Source: Cladochytrium replicatum
Lineage: Eukaryota > Chytridiomycota > Chytridiomycetes > Cladochytriales > Cladochytriaceae
NCBI GenBank assembly: GCA_025526935.1
Contig: JAHLKD010000105.1
Span: 124,001-188,000 of the forward strand
Length of the DNA stretch: 64,000 nucleotides
Direction of reading: 5' to 3'
Both the position numbers and the translations under genes were made by a program. Below, piece after piece: positions 58,111-64,000 of this stretch. The stretch's first letter is position 1; each line of letters begins with the position of its first letter. Under the pieces are notes generated by a model that was not told the DNA's origin, did no database searches, and worked only from the letters and a program-made list of their open reading frames with translations.

Positions 58111-58605
58111 TAGAGATTTCTCCTCCGCACTCCCTCGATCTGTACTTGGCCCAACTCGCTGAAGTCATTGGAAGACGATGTTGAGCTAGACTCTTGAAGG
58201 CTGTTGTTTGCGTCTCATATTGGCTGTTCATTTTGTGCAACCTTGATGATAGGGATTAGGTGGTTTTATCGGTCTAGCTGTGATTTGCACCAGAGAAACA
58301 CCCACTCCGAGGTCAAAAATGTACACAAAAAGTATTTGCAGAAAGGTTGTAGGCACTCCACACTTTCAAAGCGTGAAGTATCGAACATACTGTGTTCTGA
58401 CATCGAACACAGCTACAGCAAGTGCACCCCACTAAAACCAGACAACTACACTGCCAAAAACAAAAACTGCGACCCTAGACCACAGGATGTGAACGCAAAA
58501 AATTTCAAAAAGCACGACTTATAGGCTCTACACGCATGTTCTTATCCAAGAAAAAACCGTTTGCGAAGTTGAGATCGTCTCACACAGTTGGCAAGACTTC
58601 TAAAT
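58111..58605. other. Intergenic, one short frame of doubtful status
   Basis: A plus frame (58204-58524, 106 codons) is Lys/His/Cys-rich and resembles nothing I know. The region lies between the retroelement cluster and the 3' end of the expansin-like gene. Confidence 0.4.
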
Positions 58606-59617
58606 TTATGCGGCGACCAAAATAGACCCAAATGCACCAACGATTGCTCCAAGGACCAGCCCGGTGAGCAAAGAGTGGCGCGAGACGTTCTGAATAGCCC
58701 CTGACGCACGGTACTGAGCGAGGTAGCCGTTTCCTTCGGCGGCGACTTCGCTAGGAGTCGACGAGGCGGCAGCAGCAGACGGGTTGGGAAGGATGCTTGC
58801 GTCGTTGGACACTTCTTCCTCAGAGCCGTGCTCAGCGACAGCGTCGGGAGAGGGAGGTGGTTTGGTAGTGGTGGTAGTTGTTGGTGACGGAATCGGCGAC
58901 GTGGCAGCGGGAGAGATGACCGCAGGAGCTGTAGTACGGGGAGCGATGGGGCTGAAAAATACGGAGGTGTGCACGATAGGGCTAGGGCTGGGAGACTTTG
59001 CGCTCGTGGGGATAGGGCGAGGCGAAGGCTTTGGCGATTGGGCGGGCGATTGTCCGTTGCAAGAAACCTCCCTCCAAGACACCTGCATCAGTCCCTGTCG
59101 AGTAGCACCACGGATTCCATCGCTCATCAAGTCTGCAAAGGCCTGCTTCGATACGTCCAAGTCGTACTTGTTGGGGCACGGCGGGCACGAGTCGACGAGC
59201 TGTACAACGGTCTTGGCACCACGAACACAAGCGTTGTCGTTGCAAGTAATTTCGAGGCAGCGGTTGCAAAGAGGGTTTCTGTTCGGGTTACCGTTGGGGC
59301 TAAAGCCGTTGAAGAACTTGGTAGACAACGCGGCGAAGCGGTTTTTGTAAGCCGGTGCGGGGTCTCGTCCACACGCACCACATTGGTACTGCCCACAGTA
59401 CGGCGGTGCGTCGGAGCCAGCTAAAAGTTGCCAAGAATGAGTTTAGAACGCGTAAAAAGACTCCGTTGAGTCTCTACTCCAGCATGAACCTACCCGGGTC
59501 CTCGCCATAGTACGAAAGACGCCCATTAAAGGTGCCATCAAAGGGAGATGCAGCACGAGCCGCAGGAGCAATGCAGGCCGAGAAAGCGGCAGCGAGGAGG
59601 AAAGTGGAGAAGAGCAT
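58606..59617 (-). CDS. Secreted expansin-like double-psi beta-barrel protein, probable GPI anchor
   Basis: ATG 59617 begins a clear signal peptide (MLFSTFLLAAAFSACIAPAA, cleavage near ARA-A). The mature start has NGRLSYYGEDPG, and after an intron (about 59494-59422) APPYCGQYQCGACGRDP. The barrel block follows: CNRCLEITCNDNAC, VVQLVDSCPPCPNKYDLDVS and KQAFADL, as in expansin/RlpA-like proteins that loosen wall polysaccharides. The DSCP motif and paired cysteines are typical. The C-terminal half is a Pro/Ser/Thr-rich stalk ending in a hydrophobic tail (LLTGLVLGAIVGAFGSILVA), as expected for a GPI-attachment signal. No carbohydrate-binding D2 domain is present, so this is a short, anchored form. 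Confidence 0.82.
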
Positions 59618-59899
59618 TGTCAGCAGTTTGCACAGCGAACGGCTGACGTGACTGGCACCAGAAGAACAGATTTTGATTGAGGTGGGGAAAGATTGTCAGT
59701 GTGGGAACAAGGCTTTTCTGGAGTGACACAACTGTGCAGAGCTTTCAATCAAAAGCAACACTAATCTATTGAAAGCAACTTGTTTCGGCAGACGCTCAGC
59801 TTTGCATATGAGGTTACAACATAGAGAGCAAAATATGTCAGTGCAGTGCAATTTGAAAACATGACGCTGGAATTTAAACGCAGCGGCCCGTCTTGTAAT

Positions 59900-61766
59900 T
59901 TAAGCCCGGGCAGTGACGGTAGAAGTCACGGTCTTGATGGATGAGGTCTTGGATGCCGGGGGAATGGTCACGGTCGTAGCTTGGCTCACACAGGTCCTGG
60001 TGAGCTCACCGTTCACCTTGACAACGTCAGGGAACGTGTGCTCGTAAACGGAGAACTGCATTCCAAGGACGAAGGCGTTGGAAGAGATGCTGGGAACCAA
60101 AGAGCAACCGTAGCTCAAGGTAACACCGCATTGAGCTCCAGCAGTGATGTTGGTGCTGGATACACCGTCCCAAATGATGGTTGTTCCGGCGTTGGCGTAT
60201 GCGCTCACGGAGTGAGGGACAGTGCCGGTGGCGGCCAAGGTGAGGTCGATTCCGGCAAGCGAGAGGAGATCAACACCGAAGGTGGCAACAGGTGAGACAA
60301 TGGCTTCACCATTGTAGTTGGCCAGGATGCTTGCGTATCTGCTCAAAAGAATAAGACGCGAAACGCAAACGCCGATTGTGATCCATACCCGGTAGTCTCA
60401 GAAATCTTGTTGCTGTATGCAGCGGGGAGCTTGCCCTTTCCGTTCAGGAAGTCAATGGGAACACCCCAGTTCAAGCGGAAGCGCTCGCCGACGCGGACCA
60501 CACCGCCCGAGTTTCCGACGGACAACGCAGCAGTGTATGCAAGGAGAACACCGACCTTAGCGTTCAAGTTGAGCACACCACCAAGGCTGTAGGTGAACTG
60601 GGGCGAGAAGAAGTTCTAGGGTCACTGATTATCAGTTTGTAATTACCATTGGAACACAATATGTATCTTACCTTAGACCAGGTGTTGGAGAAGGTTCCAG
60701 AGGCAGCGACTTCAAGCTCGGCCATGACCTCTGCCGATCCCTCGAAAAAGGCGTAGAACTCAGCGGTGCCCTGGTCGACCTTCTCACCGAAGACACCAGT
60801 GTCAATGTGGATCTTCAGCTTTCCCTCAATCCTATATAGGGTGATGAGTGGAAACCAAACATCGATATAATGAACAAAACATACCAGAAGTAGCAGTTGG
60901 AGCAAGAAACGTCGATCTGGCCGTTAAGTGTGCCCCCCGCAGCGCTTGCAGACTTGGAGTAGATAGGGATCTTCGAGTCTGCGGCACCTGCGGCGTGAGC
61001 AGCATTGTTCCAGTTCAGGTTCAAGATGTTCAACGCGGCGTCAGCGCGCTTGGTCAAGCTTCAACAACGTACGATCAGGTTCAAGTTTTAACAAACAATG
61101 TCTCCATTTAGATACCCACCTCGCAACCGATTGTGGTTGACCAACTGCGACGTCAAGGTCAGCGACGACGCGCTGAAGGAAGTCCGTCTGGTTCGCGGGC
61201 GCTGTCGTGATCGTCACCTCGGCGCCGTCAGCGACAGGGGTAACAGTGTACGACTTCACGGTCCTGAACACATGGGGGTCCTCGGAGCTGTATCGCATGC
61301 CCAAGCACGCCGCTGCGCTCGGGTTCTTCGAGTCAAAGTCGAGGGTCTCGAGCTTGACGCCCATGCCGGTGTACCAGCTCGACGCGACGCGCTGGTTAAC
61401 GGAGCGCGCGACGTCAGAGGGGGACTGACGCCCTGTGGTGAGGGTGCTCGGGGCGACCTTAAAGGTCAAGGTGCTGTTGAGCGGGTTGCAGGAGACGGTT
61501 GTAAGAGCATCTGCGGAGCTGAGAGCGTCGAGGTCGAGTGTGGGGCGCTTGTAGACAAAGTCGATGTTGGCTTTAGCACCGTCGGCGGAGTACTGGCGCT
61601 TGATGGTGGTCCCTGGCGCGACGTTGATAGTAGTCGAGGGAATGGCTGGAAATGATTACCCAATGACATTAGCGATGCAATGGACAAAATTTGTAAACGA
61701 CTTACAATCGGCAGCAGCGACCGCAACAAGAGCGGCGAGCAACAATGGCTTGACCAACGACATCAT
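59900..61766 (-). CDS. Large secreted protein of unknown function (DUF7223-like)
   Basis: ATG 61766 or 61763 gives the signal peptide MMSLVKPLLLAALVAVAAAD. The mature protein begins AIPSTTINVAPGTTIKRQ after an intron. Five to six exons follow with blocks FVYKRPTLDLDALSSA, TSSWYTGMG-like, ADLDVAVGQPQSVAR, IDVSCSNCYFW, GEKVDQGTAEFYAFFEGSAE, NLNAKVGVLLAYTAALSVGN and FRLNWGVPIDFLNGKGKLPA. It ends SQATTVTIPPASKTSSIKTV before a short Ser/Thr tail. The SCSNCYFW element and repeated beta-strand pattern recall fungal secreted proteins annotated as DUF7223; I cannot assign a reaction. No anchor. Probably a wall or extracellular protein; next gene codes for another secreted protein. Confidence 0.75.
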
Positions 61767-62034
61767 AGAAATGCAGAACTGGGAACAGATGAGTTGCTCT
61801 GCTTTGACATCGGGGCATTCATGCAAACTTATATTGCGGCATATCTCCCCTATAATATTTTCATATGATCGCACGTACTTTAGATAATGCGTTGAAATTT
61901 TCTGGCCCCCTATTTCATTTGACCGTGCACAAGCAGCGTGCTTTGAATGCATGCTGGCAATCAGAGAGCTTAGAACAAAGGTCGTATTATTTCAATTGCA
62001 GGGTATCATAGGAGGGGACCCACTGTAACCAAAA

Positions 62035-64000
62035 TCATCCAGTTTCCGGAACAGGGGACTCGGTGTTTGCATCGTATATCCATCCGACCTGACTCCCTGT
62101 TCTCACTATCAAACCCCTGCGCCTGAGAAATCTTCCCTGTGCAGCCCCCAACGCCACCGATACAGAGCTCGAATCCAATCCCTCGATCTCGCCGGCCAAA
62201 TCCCTCTCTCTCCTCACATCATCGACCTTCTCCTCATGTACACCTTCACCCTCCGCCAGCTCTGGCGCCTCAAGAAACCCTCCATTCCTCCGATCAACCT
62301 CCCAAAGCACAAAGCTCACAACCGCACCAGCCCCCGCAAGGCCCGCAAAGAACATCTCCACGCCCACAAACCCCCCTGTCCTCACGAGCACCCCTGCCGC
62401 GATCATCGGGAACACTGACAGAGCAGCATTCAGCGCCGACGTGGACACGCCGTAGGCCGTCCCGATGCTCTCGACGTGTTCGGCTGAGTGCGCGACCGCG
62501 ATCGCGACGGAGGGCCATATGGCGCATCCGTAGAAGCTGTACGCAAAGCCGAGGAGGATGAGAGGGTACGCGGGGTGGATCGTGGTGGTTAAGCCGAGGG
62601 TCAGGTGAACGAGAGTGATCGCGAGGGCGGAGGCTAGGAGAGCGGTCACGCGCCGGCCATAGCGGTCGAGGAGATACCCGCAAGGTGGGACTAGAAAGGC
62701 AGAAAGAGTGTCAGGGATTGACATCATAAGGTTTGCGTGCGCGACGTCGCCGGGGAAGTATTTGGAAGTGAGAAAGTCGGATGCGATGTTGTTAAAAGGG
62801 ATCACGGTGCCATAGAGAAGGACACAAATCACACAGATGAGGTAAAATGAAGCTGGAAACAATAATGGGCAGGAATGTTGCTTCGGGGTGTGTTGCTTGA
62901 ACAAAAGCGGGGTAGATTCTGCCGACGAGGGCTCCTCGACTTGTGATGCAGGATCGTTAGGATCAAAAGAAGGCTGGGGGGATGACACTTCTGAGCTTGA
63001 TGGAGACTGTACTTCAGCATTGTTTGCAGGCGCCTTCCCTCGCATGTTGTAGGTGTACATGGTCATCACTGATGCGAGCGTAAGTGATGCACAGAGTGAC
63101 AAGTAGCAGGTTAGCGATCCTGCCCATATTGCTGCTGGAACAGAGAAACGCGACGCGATTCGAGGAGAGAGTATAGTGTTGCTCACCGATCCCAGTCTCG
63201 CAATACACAAATCTGAGTTTTAGTCAGTACAGTGGACCAAGTTTTTTATGTCGTCATACTTAGTCCCAGAGCAAATGCAACTTCTTTACCTCTGAGTGAG
63301 CACTAAGTTAGAATTTCATCTTTTCATGCTCAATTTTGGTTAAGTTACCTGAACCATTGAGTTGTGATTGCCGCCTGGACAACTGAAATGCATTCCCCAC
63401 CGATCCCAAACACCCCACGCCCAACCAACATGACGCCAAAGTTCTTCGTCACGACGCCAATCGCAAAAATTGTTTGACCCAGGCAAACGAACGCTGAGAA
63501 TCCCAGCAGCACCAATCGCGGATCTAACGTGTCGACCAAGTGTCCCCCGACAAACGGAAGAACAATATTTGGGACGCTGTACACCGTGTAAAGAAGGTTC
63601 AGTTCGAACTGGTACTGATCGTAGTCGTGCTGAAGGTATTCCTGGAGCGGAATGTTAAGTGCTGCTGGCAGATCATACGCTAGATAAAGATGGATTTGTT
63701 TAAAAAATTGGCACCGAGATCAGAATAATCACATCACCATAATAGTTTCCGTATAGCAATAAGCACGAGAGGAACAGAACGACCCATCGTAACCATGGTG
63801 GTGGTCCGCGTGCACAAGGCTCTCCACTGCCTTCCACCCAGCCATCATCCCCATCAAGCGTTTTCACAACTACGATTGGAGCACCACCGAAACTCGATGA
63901 TCGCCTCAGAAGTGAGGCACGTACATTCGTTCCGGTCGTCTTGAGCGACGAGGCCGACAACGACGGGGACAGAACAGATCGTCTTGGGAAATCACTCCAG
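62035..64000 (-). CDS. MFSD1-like major facilitator transporter (5' end missing)
   Basis: MFSD1-type proteins are lysosomal/vacuolar dipeptide transporters of the MFS. The frame is open to the right window edge, with a Ser/Arg-rich cytosolic leader, then WLRWVVLFLSCLLLYGNYYG (first helix), YSVPNIVLPFVGGHLVDTLD, GVFGIGGECISVVQAAITTQ and, after short introns, IARLGSVSNTILSPRIASRF. These are the signature blocks of the MFSD1 family. A hydrophilic central loop (about 62880-63030) precedes the second half: SIPDTLSAFLVPPCGYLLDR, SFYGCAIWPSVAIAVAHSAE and GTAYGVSTSALNAALSVFPM. The stop is at 62035-62037. The start codon probably lies outside the window. Confidence 0.87.

Overview
The window is nuclear DNA of a fungus. 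It carries fungal-type genes (Zds1-like PP2A regulator, Clr2-like silencing factor, CrnA/NRT2-type nitrate transporter, fungal-type aspartate-semialdehyde dehydrogenase, HIS6) together with conserved eukaryotic genes (Miro, WDR48, Dicer, DNA2, DAP3/mS29, MPP-alpha). Genes are dense, closely packed and cut by many short GT-AG introns, mostly about 35-70 nt with CTAA(C/T)-like branch sites. The intron density and gene mix fit an early-diverging fungus, most likely a chytrid; that placement is inference.

Layout. 1-7862 (+): Miro GTPase (5' end outside the window) and WDR48. 8720-19662: three units, the first and last read leftward: a Clr2-like heterochromatin silencing protein, a dead aspartate-semialdehyde dehydrogenase gene on the other strand, and Dicer. 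19922-25462: EVE-domain protein, CaMK-like kinase, DAP3/mS29. 25811-32306 (-): Zds1-like protein, a coiled-coil protein, MPP-alpha. 32923-33850: a frameshifted LCP5/neuroguidin gene. 34085-44274: a Ure2/YfcG-like glutathione transferase family (one remnant, two intact genes) interleaved with a nitrate transporter and DNA2. 45303-48830: a single-pass membrane protein and a poorly defined gene.

48947-51454 is a graveyard of broken genes (RPAP1, HIS6, DUF89/ARMT1). It is followed by tRNA-Ser(GCT), whose 5' end directly abuts a 5'-truncated non-LTR retrotransposon. That element begins a pile-up of at least five retroelement pieces (51687-58110). 58606-64000 (-) holds an expansin-like secreted protein, a large secreted protein and an MFSD1-like transporter that runs off the window.

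Functional themes: mitochondrial genes (Miro, DAP3, MPP-alpha); gene silencing (Clr2-like and Dicer as neighbours); genome maintenance (WDR48, DNA2); thiol redox (GST family); secreted and wall-facing proteins at the right end. The most unusual feature is the set of pseudogenes of normally indispensable genes (ASADH, LCP5, HIS6, RPAP1) among intact ones. It suggests either a genome with redundant decaying copies or real loss of biosynthetic steps; which one cannot be decided from this window.
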